The notes under the pieces were generated by a model that was given only the letters and a program-made list of their open reading frames with translations, did no database searches and was not told where the DNA came from. DNA of 20,782 nucleotides, from the NCBI GenBank assembly GCA_003427395.1, contig BFEA01001064.1:72217-92998 (forward strand), read 5' to 3'. The stretch comes from Chara braunii. Its lineage: Eukaryota > Streptophyta > Charophyceae > Charales > Characeae. Positions 8,641-18,356 of the stretch are shown here, piece after piece. The first letter of the stretch is position 1. Each line of letters opens with the position of its first letter. A program made the position numbers and the translations under genes.

Positions 8641-9512
8641 TGCACATGTGTATGGGAAGGTGTGGATGCCATTTTGGATCTCGTTTCAATCAGGCACATA
8701 ACATTCCCATGGGTTGTCTGTTCAAAAGCACATGGTCTGAACGGGGCCAGTATATTTTAAGCAGTGGCGCTCCTGGTGTCACGAGGTGGGGGGTTCATGG
8801 CACAGGCCTGGTTTGATATTCCTACCTGGTGTTAAGGGCTGATAGGCGGACTCAGATAGTTTTGAGCTCCGGGTGAGGTTCCCATGGCCTGTCCCTCTCG
8901 AAGCACATGGCTTAGTAGAAGCACATGGTGCTTTAGCCAATTCGGCTTCTGGTGTTGTACACATGCCTCATGTCCGTGGATATGGTATTGGGCCAGGCCT
9001 GTTGGGGGAGTCCTCTTTAGGATGGATGTGGATTGATTAGTGGCCTTGACTGGGATCCTTGTGGTAAGACTCAGAGAGTGTTAATCGTCGGGAGGATTTC
9101 GACAACCTATCTTGTTTCAGACAACATAGAATAATGGCGCCAGGTTGCTTTCACCGGTAATGCTTCTGGTGGGGTATGCTGATCTCAGTGTGGCCTCTGG
9201 TGTTTATGAGCGCCCTACATAGAGAATGCAGATTGATGTGGCCTGCGGAAAATTATGCCGACGAGGCTCATTGAGGAACTGTGCTTCATAAGGGCGTTGG
9301 TGCTTTAGGGTTTGAACCTTGGGGCCTTTGCTGATTTTTTTGTTGGTTGAATGCAGGTTCTTTGAGGGCTTATTTCTTTGTTCGTTTGTCGTTAGCTGCA
9401 AATGCACTTGACATGGACAGGCCTGTACTACTATGTAGGCATCAGGCGCTCAACTACAGATATGTGGCCTGCCTTGCACTCTGATTATTGTTTTTTGTAT
9501 GTTGGGATCCAG
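8641..9512. other. No gene seen; spacer between two head-to-head LINEs
   Basis: No endonuclease N-terminus or ORF1 of the minus-strand LINE is recognisable here. Short words such as CCTGGTGT/TCTGGTGT recur (near 8770, 8826, 8948 and 9196), and GCACATGG recurs near 8728, 8902 and 8921, hinting at decayed repeats. Short open frames have no domain. Confidence 0.4.
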
Positions 9513-9528
9513 GATTTCTGATAACACA
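9513..9528. repeat. Left target-site duplication of the 11-kb LINE
   Basis: GATTTCTGATAACACA recurs perfectly at 20516-20531, where it follows directly on an A-rich tail. Bases flanking the two copies differ. This is the arrangement made by target-primed reverse transcription, and it places the element's 5' end at about 9529. Confidence 0.85.
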
Positions 9529-9544
9529 ACTGTGGAAGCATGGG

Positions 9545-9605
9545 CTTTGGGAGTACCTGGGATCGAGCGCTAGCGCCGACGTGGTAAGCACTACCATTCC
9601 GTCTC
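9545..9605 (-). other. tRNA-like sequence at the LINE 5' end
   Basis: On the minus strand this reads GGAATGGTAGTGCTTACC followed, after 15 bases, by GCTCGATCCCAGG. It resembles a tRNA D-arm/A-box and T-arm/B-box with mismatches (B-box GCTCGATCC against GGTTCGANNCC). No acceptor stem or clear anticodon arm can be drawn, so it is not a functional tRNA gene. It may be a tRNA-derived SINE head captured in the leader, or chance. Confidence 0.25.
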
Positions 9606-9747
9606 CGCACAATTAACCACCCAGCTTCATCGAGCTTCGTTGCTCTGCGGGGACCCGCGGCGCGCGCGAACCCCTCCGCTTTTGAACTTACGAAATGGTG
9701 GCGGGAAGGCGAGAGAGGGGCGAACACGCGTGTCACCACGACACGCC

Positions 9748-9942
9748 ATGCCTCAGGGCGGGGCACCCCCCAAAGGAGACAATGGGCAAGCAAAGGCAAG
9801 GGCGAAAAGGGGGAGAAGGAAGAGAGGGATCCTAGAGGAAGAAAAGGAATGGGGAAACGGCCAACAACAGGAAAAGACAAAGAAGCGAAGGGAGAGAAGG
9901 AAAGATGGGAGGCGTAACCCATTTCCAATCAAAGGAAAATGA
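9748..9942 (+). CDS. Small basic leader ORF A (unidentified)
   Basis: From its first ATG it gives a 64-residue product extremely rich in Lys, Arg, Glu and Gln (for example KRGRRKRGILEEEKEW). The frame is open further upstream to about 9640 without an ATG. No domain is recognised. It sits in the LINE leader about 220 bases from the presumed 5' end and overlaps the next ORF by four bases (ATGA). Its charge would suit nucleic-acid binding, but purine-rich sequence generates such ORFs easily. It may be a leader ORF, a decayed part of ORF1, or no gene. Confidence 0.3.
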   Translation: MPQGGAPPKGDNGQAKARAKRGRRKRGILEEEKEWGNGQQQEKTKKRRERRKDGRRNPFPIKGK

Positions 9943-10298
9943 CACCCGAGGCAAACAAGGAAACAACGCGACGAAGAGGTGAAGAAGCTACAACACTCAC
10001 GCCATCATCACGACCCACAAGGTTAGAGCGTTCTCCCGTGGAAATCAAGGTAAGAACAAAAGGCCCTCTTCTCGAACCCCACCAGGCGCAAGAGACAAAG
10101 GACAGGGACAACGACAAGACAACGCAAGGACGGAAGAAATACCAAGCCTACAAGAGGAGGAGAGAGACAACGATCCACGAATCCAAAGGACGTACAAACG
10201 GAACGAGTAATCATACCACGCCTCCAGACCAGCTAGGGCATAATTTAGTACGACAAGAGCACGGTAGATTCGACACAGTGAGCGCCTTTTTGCCATAG
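9939..10298 (+). CDS. Basic leader ORF B, overlapping ORF A by ATGA
   Basis: A 119-residue ATG-started frame whose start codon overlaps the previous stop (ATGA at 9939-9942). The product is highly charged and threonine/lysine/arginine-rich, with no recognised fold. ATGA overlaps are known to allow termination-reinitiation between ORFs of some non-LTR elements, so coupled expression is conceivable. Its position before ORF1 recalls the extra leader ORFs of some LINEs. Compositional bias alone could also keep it open, so a true protein is uncertain. Confidence 0.3.
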   Translation: MTPEANKETTRRRGEEATTLTPSSRPTRLERSPVEIKVRTKGPLLEPHQAQETKDRDNDKTTQGRKKYQAYKRRRETTIHESKGRTNGTSNHTTPPDQLGHNLVRQEHGRFDTVSAFLP

Positions 10299-10605
10299 TT
10301 AGAAAATTTCGATTCAGAGCAGCCCTAGGGCGGGCAAGAGGACCATCCGTTTCTTAAGGATCATAAATGATGGAGGCTAAGAACAAAGAAGAATAAGAAC
10401 AACACAATCCAGGTGCGACACCGAGCAACCAACAATCACCCACTCAACGACAAGAAGAAGGAAGAAAAAGCCTTTAGTCAAATAACCTAGAGCAGGAAAG
10501 CAGGGAAAGGGACAACTAACTAATAGAGGAAGGAACCCACCGTAGGACTCGTCACCATAGCAAGGACTAGACTCGTGACGATTGACTGCAGCAAATCTAA
10601 GCAAT
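10299..10605. other. LINE leader, no gene seen
   Basis: A-rich leader sequence between the small ORFs and the 241-bp repeats. It contains many GAAGAA-type words but no sustained plus-strand frame, repeat unit or clear promoter motif. Confidence 0.4.
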
Positions 10606-11088
10606 TTATATTTATTACCTAATTCAATTAATCATTATTTACAATAACGAATCCCACGATTCACACCGCAATTTCAAGGATTGAATTCATCCGACGGTAT
10701 TTTTTCTTTTTCAATTGATCGCAATATTCTACCTTTGCGTCCTGCACGATTACTGTTGGGATGCGGCCAAGCTCGGTACAACACACAATACCAACCCGAG
10801 AAAGTAACGTTGGTTTGAAGTAAATTTTAATCAACTCACACTTATTAGTAAGTTACTACCTAATCCAATTAATTATCACTTACAACAAGAGAGCTCAACT
10901 TTCTTACCACAATTTCAAGAAGCGATTCCATCCAGCAGCAACCTTTTGCCTTTTAATAAAGAGTGTTATTCACTTCTTCACTCTCCACGACTCTGGTTTG
11001 GACACAGCCACATTCTGTTAAATCACGCAGCACCAGCCCGAGGAAGTCGAGTGAGATTGTTTCTTTCCGCGTCAACTAGTCACCTGAC
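10606..11088 (+). repeat. Diverged ~241-bp tandem repeat in the LINE leader
   Basis: Two units, about 10606-10846 and 10847-11088, align along their length. ACCTAATTCAATTA (10617) matches ACCTAATCCAATTA (10858), CAATTTCAAGGA matches CAATTTCAAGAA, and CCCGAGAAAGT (10795) matches CCCGAGGAAGT (11037). The offset stays at 241-242 bases. Tandem 5' UTR monomers with promoter activity are known from some mammalian L1 elements. A similar role here is inference. Words resembling the end of the unit (ACTCGGTCCTGATACCAACC) recur near 11108. Confidence 0.75.
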
Positions 11089-11204
11089 TGCCTCAGCAGC
11101 AACCCACACTCGGTCCTGATACCAACCCCTCCTCCAAGAGGGGAAGGAAAACCAGGCCTTTTCGCTCCAGAACGTTTATCTAGGCCACAAGCGGATGGAG
11201 GAAG

Positions 11205-13794
11205 ATGAGGTTCGGCCCAGAGACCACAATGGAAGGGATGGGGATTGAGACTCAAAATTGGTTAGCAGAGCGAACCAAAACTGAGTTAGTGAAAACAGTG
11301 CAATTGGTGGAAGTAGAGAAAAACAGAAGGGAAGCAGCAGTGGTCTACGAATACCCGAAGGAACATATCCAGAAACTAGACGAGTTTCATGAAAAGCACG
11401 CAGGACTTTTCACCTTCTCCAGGAAAAGCCAGGAATTGAATCGCCTGGCCAAACTTAAGTGGATGTGGGACAAACTCAAAAGTTTGGAACCAGCGCAAGG
11501 AGATGAACCAAAAATCTCCTTCCATCCCCGAACCAGAAATGTGATCATGGTCATCTGCAGGGACCCGTCTTACGTGGACTTCCTGAGGAACAAAACCTTC
11601 ACTTGCGATTCCTCCGTGGTTACGGTACACCCATGGAAACCGGACACCCCTTTCCAAATGACGCCTCCTCGCTACAGACAAGAACTCATGAAGAAATACT
11701 TCTGGGTACAATTCGACAACGTTCACGAGAGCTTGCACGGAGGGATGAAACAACGCCTACAAATGGAATACGACCAATTCAAAGTGATAGATTGGATCAA
11801 AGCAACGCCAAACTTCTTGGTCCCGCAACACAATACCATGACGGTTTGCCTCGATCTCAACAACGGTATACCTCCGCAACTGCCTAAGTATTGATACTTC
11901 GTCGTGAGGGATAGGACCATCAAAGTCACAGTATCCTCAAAAGCCAACCCGATGTGCTTCAAATGCAGACAAAGAGGCCACATGGGAACTGACCCCCGCT
12001 GTCCGAGAAACATATTGACAGCCAAACCCAGAGCACTGAAACAAACGAGTTTGGCCGAAGTGGAAGGGGAACCATGATTCTGGTATGTGAGAAACGCTCA
12101 ATACATTGGTTGGGTCTTCAACGACAACCTACCAAACCTTGACTAGGTCTGGATCTTGGAAGGCGAACCGACCCATAGGCCTGATATCTACCCTCCCTCA
12201 GACAGCAGATGGCACACAGTGAAAATGGAAAAGAAATCGGCAAAAATCCTCACAAGGGACCCAGTCCTAAACCTAGAAAGAATGCAAGAAGAACGATGCC
12301 TCAAAGATTTGATCATGAACCTAAATGAAACAGGCGAGATGGCGGAAAGAGACTTTCTGAAGAAAGAGAAGAGAAGAACAGAAAGAAAAATGGAGACAGA
12401 AACATGTGAAAACAATCTGCTGACCACGTACACAAGGAGGGGATCACAAAAATCACAGGCACATCACCAAGAGGAAACAACAGGGATGGAACTGGACAGC
12501 ACAGGAGCAACCCCAGGGGCAACCACCACAGACCAACAAGCACCAAGCGAAGGCGACAAAGTCACGGTGGGAGAAAAAAGAAAGAACCCACAGGAACGAA
12601 AGGGTTCAACAACCAAGAGGGTCCAGCTGGAGGATCCAGAGGAGGACAGGGAACAAAGCAGCGAAGAGGAAAGCGAACCATGGGGAGACGCGACACTGGA
12701 GGAAATAAAAGAATACATACAAAAGTCCAAAAGAGAGAGGGACGCCAGATTTGAGCTGCAAATGGCCTACTTCAGAGAAGAGGAAAAACTCAGGCAAAAA
12801 GCAGGCTCGAGAGCTTCCCCTCATAGCTTTCCCTTGACACCAAATCCGTATGCCCCGCTCGAGAAGGAAGCGGCCCTGTATGCAGAGCAATATTGCAAAG
12901 CCAAGATAGATCAAACTCTGAATGATCAAGAATCGAGTACGAAAAAAAAGAACAACTGGAGGAAGGACGGATACAGAATGCCAACCCTCCCAGAAACCTA
13001 CAATGGGAGAAAGAAGGACGAATCCCGAAAGAGGACGCAGAAAAAAGAAGAGAGGAAACGAAAGAACAAATCGGGGCAAAGGGAGAAGGAAGAGAAGGAG
13101 AAGGCACCAACGACACAGAGGACGAAAGAAAGCAGCTGGTTCTGCAGGCAGAAATACTGGAATCACAAGTGGAAAGACTAAGCCAGCTCAACGACGAACT
13201 CAACCTGAAAACCGTAACGGTAGAAGGGCTGAACGACCAGTCTCAATTAGCCTTCTGGGAAAGAGCAAGACAAGTGAACAAAACACTACTACCTTCGCGA
13301 ACAGTGATCCAGGTCAAATGGGATGTAATCGTGGACGATTGGCAGGTGGCAGATTCCCACAACTTCGCGTTGCTGAAACTGTAAAGGGGCCAGAGCAGGG
13401 ACGAACTGCTGTCCAAAGTCGCACCAAGAGTCAAACTGTTAGCAAAAGGATTGGCGGGAGAACCACTAAAGTGCAGGAGCTAGGAGAGAGGGGCGAGGCA
13501 AAGGAAGGAGCCAGTCTGGACACAAGGCCAATAGTAGCCCTGTACGACGTAGACACCATTCTGGGAGAAGACCTTCAATGGAGACCATGGTGGGAAATAA
13601 CACTTCCTTTCGCAGCGCCGGGATCAGAAACAACAATGATCCTGTCCGCAACAAGCATGGCAACAATGCTTGCTGCAAGGATCTTCAGCAAAGGAGGCAA
13701 GGGCCTGAAGAAGTCTCTGAAGCCAATAGGGGAAGACACAGGGGAACCCTCGCTTAGCCAGGAACCCTTGCAACTCCCTACCCTCTCCTCCTAA
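11205..13794 (+). pseudogene. LINE ORF1, CCHC-knuckle and coiled-coil protein, broken
   Basis: ORF1 proteins coat LINE RNA and help integration. The ATG at 11205 opens a frame that continues to about 12925, interrupted by three stops: TGA 11892, TGA 12075 and TAG 12144. A frame change then leads to a clear continuation with ERKQLVLQAEILESQVERL, ending at TAA 13382-13384. A further 130 or so codons in another frame (to 13794) probably belong too. The N-terminal ~240 residues look like the globular part of plant LINE ORF1 (DUF4283-like layout, ending in VIDWIKATPNFLVP). Next comes a zinc knuckle CFKCRQRGH...C (11954-12002) with six residues instead of four between His and the last Cys. The second half is highly charged and heptad-like, suggesting a long coiled coil. 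About 860 codons would be unusually long for ORF1. Residues lost to stops are probably Trp. Confidence 0.75.
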
Positions 13795-13922
13795 ACCAAC
13801 TACTCTGAAGAAAACTGATACACGTCTAACCTGTCCAAATGCCTGAGGATAGAGGGGCTCCAGAAACCAGAACACCCAGAGCCCCAAGGGCCAACAACAA
13901 GGGCAGGGGGGAGTTGGAAATC

Positions 13923-14705
13923 AGATCATGGAATGTAAGAGGACTAGCAACCATCCCACCGACATCTTCCTAGTGGCACAGTTTCGTGGACGTGACTGGA
14001 TGGTTCGATAACCAACCTCCTGACATCCTCTGCATCCAAGCAACACACCTGACTCCTACTGCAGACCATCAAAATATCATCTAGGAAATCCTAGGAAGGC
14101 TAAGGCACATCAAGCACGTGGTGTGGGCAATGAGCCCCAACGCTGGTTCAGCAGCACTATTAACACTAGTGCATGAAAAGTCGAACGCCGCTCAATTGCT
14201 ACAAATGGACGGTATCACAAAGGATGAACAGGAAGGCAGGTTGACAAGAATTCTCTTCTCATACAGAGGAGAGGAGTTATCCTTAATCAACACATATGCA
14301 CCAAATCAAAACTCACAAAGAAGGGCCTTTCTAGAATTAATAAAGCAGGAGTGTCCTAACCATAGACACCTAATCCTAGCAGGGGACTGAAACGCCACTC
14401 TAGAACCAACCATAGACAAAATCTCCCACACCAGAGATACTTCAGACGAATCGGAAGCCCATGCAATGCTGGAATTCCTAACAGAAAAAAATCTAAAAGA
14501 TCCATATAGAATGCTTAATCCGACGACAAAGGACTTCACTTGCATCCGGAAATCAACCCAAGGCAGAACCTCCTTCTCAAGAATAGACTACTTCCTAATA
14601 TCGGATTCGCTAGAGGGGGCGGTAAAGAGCACAGTGATTTTTAAGATTCCCCACTATGGAGGCTTTGATCATAACCAAATAGGCCTTCATCTAACATTCT
14701 CAATG
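13923..14705 (+). other. ORF2 endonuclease (EEP) domain
   Basis: Motifs in order: RSWNVRGL (Asn motif), LCIQATHL, INTYAPNQ, LILAGD-stop-NATL, SRIDYFLIS and FDHNQIGLHL. The usual LCLQETHL has Ala instead of the catalytic Glu. The stop at 14388-14390 lies exactly where GDWN or GDFN is expected. The terminal His of the DH motif is present. Three in-frame stops (13971, 14082, 14388) and the Glu change mean no active nuclease. A frameshift near 14705 leads into the linker (VKLNHSLIKLDHFKKGVKQV). Confidence 0.85.
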
Positions 14706-15519
14706 AATAACACCCCAAGTCAAGCTCAACCACTCACTAATCAAGTTAGACCACTTCAAGAAAGGAGTTAAGCAGGTATGGGAAACCCATAGACTACAAA
14801 CCACCAATATAGGACTTCTCAACAGCCTGCCAGAAGCAATACAGGAAGTCGGGAGATGGCTAAGCAAGGGATCAAGACTGGAAGCCAAAAAGAGGAAAGC
14901 AAAACAAGAATTGCTTGAAGCAGTAGTTGAGACAACAAAATTCAACCTAATAGACAACCCAGGCGCACCTATGTACGAAGAACTACTAGAACAGGCAAGG
15001 GAAGAGCTCAGAAAATGGGCAGACTGGAACAGACAGGGACTAGCCATAAGAGCAAGAGTGAAGGATTGGGAGAACACTGAAACCATGCCTAAATACTTTT
15101 TCCAACAAGTCAAATTGTAGGAACAACAGAATGCTGGGGCTCAAAACTAACCAGGGCATAGTCATGTCCACGCAAAAAGGCATCCTCAAAGTAGCCACAG
15201 ACTTTTATCGCACACTATACACATCAAGGGCAGCAGAGCAGAACCAGACGGAGGTACACTGCGCAAGGGAAAAGTTCCTAAAACACCTGGACGTGAGCAT
15301 AAAACCGGAAGCCGCCAAGTATTTGGACAAAGATCTCTCGAAACAGGAACTGTACGAAGCGTTAAGAAGCATGCAACCCAACAGAGTCCCAGGTAAGGAC
15401 GGTCTAACCAAGGAATTATGGGTAGAAAACTGGCACGTGCTAGGAGAAGACCTCTTCAAGTTTTACCAAGAAGCTTTCCAAAAAGGATCATTAGGGGAAG
15501 AACTGAGCACACAAGGGTA

Positions 15520-16330
15520 GTCACCCTCCTATACAAGAAAGGAGACAAAGAAGACATTAGAAACTATAGGCCTGTCACTCTTCTATCAGTAGCCTACAAA
15601 ATACTAGCGAAAACCCTAGCCAACCGCATAAAAAATGTCACAGACAAGTGCTTTCACATAGATCAAACGGGCTTTATCCCGGGCAGATACATACTAGACA
15701 ACGTAGTATGCTTAAACGAGGTAACTAAGTTGATCAGGGACAAGAGAATGCAGGCAGCCATACTGTTTTTCGACTTTGAAAAGGCCTATGACCAAGTAAA
15801 CTGGGACTTCCTACAACTCAGTATGGAACGAATGGGAATAGGCCCAAATTTGAGAAGATTGGTAAAAGTTCTATATGAAGATGCAAGAGGGCTAGTACAA
15901 GTAAATGGACACCTATTCGGCACCTACAAAATGATAAGATCAGTAAGACAAGGCGACCCACTAGCAGCTCCAATTTTCTTCTTCGTAATGGAAGCAATAG
16001 CGACGTTCCTGCGCAAGGACCCCACGATCAACAGACTGGTCCTCAATGGAATAAATCAAACCATTCTGTTCCCCACAGTCATGCTCTTTGCAGATGATCT
16101 TACAGTCTTAATCGGGGCTACAGACTCGTCCTTTCAGTACTTGACAAGAACGATGCAAGCGTTCCAGCTCGCCTCAGAAATGAAAATCGAATGGGGGAAA
16201 ACGGTGGGATGGTGGCTATCTGATCAACCTCCCCCCCCGGAGACAACCCACACTCAAGGACTACAATGGATCAGCCCCCAAGAGCCCATGAGATTCCTAG
16301 GAATCTCAGTCTCAGCTGAAGGAACCAGCG
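15520..16330 (+). other. ORF2 reverse transcriptase domain, catalytic core intact
   Basis: Uninterrupted from VVTLLYKKGDKED onward. Motifs: NYRPVTLLSVAYKILAKTL, DQTGFIPGRYILDNV, motif A LFFDFEKAYDQVNWDFL (catalytic Asp at 15772-15774), motif B SVRQGDPLAAPIFFF, motif C MLFADDLTVLI (DD codons 16093-16098) and motif D with MKIEWGKTVGWW. The spacing is that of the plant L1 clade. The open frame runs on to a TGA at 16570-16572 within the thumb/connection. The intact core with broken ends suggests fairly recent inactivation of the polyprotein. Confidence 0.93.
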
Positions 16331-17689
16331 ATAGCATAGGACTGAACATATTGGCCAAAATCATAAACAAGCTATCGGGTTGGCAGAAAGTCTACACCTC
16401 ACTCATGGGGAGAGCTCTAGTGCTAAACACATCCATCTTCTCCATGGCATGGTACACCGCCTCGATATCGGACCCTCCCCAACACTTCATTTCAACACTC
16501 AAGAAGAAAGCGGGGGCTTATCTCTGGACAGGTGACCCAGCCAAAGATAGTTACATCTCGAAGGTCGCGTGAAAATACATAACCAGATCAGTAGAAAAGG
16601 GAGGGCTGGGCCTGATAAATCCGGTAAATCAGTACAAAGCCCTACAAACTAAATGGATAATAAGGGTAATCCTACACAGGGAACTACCGTGGCACGACAT
16701 GGCATTGTACCAGATTCGTAATCTAACACCCTTCAAAACGGACCCACATATAGAGGGGTACCACTTAATGAACACAGCATGGACACCACGAGTAGAAGGC
16801 AGAAGAGAGAACAAAAACCAACAAACAACTAAAGACCCTCCAAGCAAGCACTGGAGAACCCTCATAACGCATTGGAGAGAGGCATTCCCTGAAAAAGTTA
16901 GAAAACCAAAAACAAAAGAAGAAGTCTTGAGGCAACCACTCTTCGGCAACCCCCTTCTACTGGACGGGAGAGACAAACCATGGACCTTAACAAGCAAAGG
17001 GAAAAAATGGAGAAAATGGGTCGAGAACGGAATATGGAAAGTAGAACACATCTGGAAGGAAGAAGGAAAGCGCTGGAAAACAACCTCAGAATGGAGACAA
17101 CATTTAAAGGGCTGCCACAATCTGGAGAAAAACCTCGAGGAAACGTTGGATAGCATACCATTAGAATGGAGAGCCACACTAAGAGGTGAAATCAAATGGC
17201 AGAAAGGGGACTCGGCAACAGACAGGATGCAGCCAACACCCTCGGTAGTACTCAAATTCATCAAGCGAATAGAGAATCAGAACAACATAGCAGAATTCGA
17301 GGTACATGAGTTAGAGAACAAGCGCAAGTCAATAACAAAAGTGAAAGAAGAGATCGTAACAACCCTAGAATTCAACTTGGAAAATATGAGAAAAGTCAGA
17401 ACATGGAGGCTTAAAGGGAAAAACCCGGGAAGAGAAAACACCCCCAAAAAATGGAATCTTTAGACCAGATAAAGTCATAAGATTACTGGAAATAGACCCA
17501 ACAGAATGGGGATGGTATGTTAAACAGGGTAGTGGCAGAGCTAGAAAGTTAATTAGCTTACAAGACTACACAGTCAAGACAGGGTATAAGATAAGAAACA
17601 AGACAGTCGATCTACGCACAACCATCTCAAAAAGATGGATCAAACACCTAGGGGAAGAACACAGATGGCCTACGCAAATTCCCTGGGAC

Positions 17690-17880
17690 TACTATAGCAA
17701 CATCAGGCCCACAAGATTCAGAAGCCTACAATGGCCGATGCTATACTGGGCGGTGCCGGTCAATGAGTGGCTAGATAAATACAGGAAGGACGAGTACAGA
17801 ACAGAACAGTCGACACTCTGCAAAATGTGCGATCAAAACAAAGTTGAATCACTTATTCACTGCCTGGTTGAATGCCAACA
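17690..17880 (+). other. ORF2 zf-RVT zinc finger
   Basis: After PWDYYSNIRPTRFRSLQWPM and a helical segment, the finger reads CKMC (Cys codons 17819 and 17828), then HCLVEC (His 17858, Cys 17861 and 17873), then QHADTLW. This C-x2-C...H-C-x3-C layout is the zf-RVT domain at the C-terminus of plant LINE ORF2, thought to bind nucleic acid. All ligands are present. The frame is separated from the RT frame by a shift near 17445. Confidence 0.88.
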
Positions 17881-18356
17881 CGCGGACACATTATGGCAAG
17901 CGGTCGGGACAGCTTGGGCCAACATCTCCTCAATACCCGCTACAAGCTGAGTAACTCCTTTCCGGGAGAGAGAGCAACGCAAACCTAGAAGAAGAGGAAA
18001 GAATCATAGTAGACCTGTTGAGAAGAGCAACATTATGGGTAATATGGAGATCAAGATGCAAGGAGACACTGGGTAACCAGAAGACAACGAATGAGGAAGA
18101 ATGGAAGGAGACGAAGGAAATCGCAGAGACAGAAATAAGGGCACAATGGAAAAAGGAAACAAAAAAAGGTTGGCAGACCCTAGGAAAAAAAAGACTAACC
18201 AGAAAACTTTCGAAGAAAACTGGCTACTAAAAAAGAAAATAGCTAAAATCAGGAAAGGATACCTAAGCTTCAGCGATTGGGATACCAGCCACCAAGACTC
18301 AGACCAAGAATCGGATAATTCAAGGGACGAAGAGAGGGACATGGAGAGGGATGAAT

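Noticed and set aside
9545-9605. Genuine tRNA gene
   Set aside because: No acceptor stem, no clear anticodon stem, and the B-box has mismatches.
12188-13203. Several long antisense frames (up to 186 codons)
   Set aside because: They are shadows of the purine-rich ORF1 strand, with Leu/Ser/Phe-rich low-complexity translations.
11205-16572. Alternative genetic code with TGA read as tryptophan
   Set aside because: TAG stops and frameshifts also interrupt the same ORFs, and TGG is used normally throughout. Mutational decay explains all of these.
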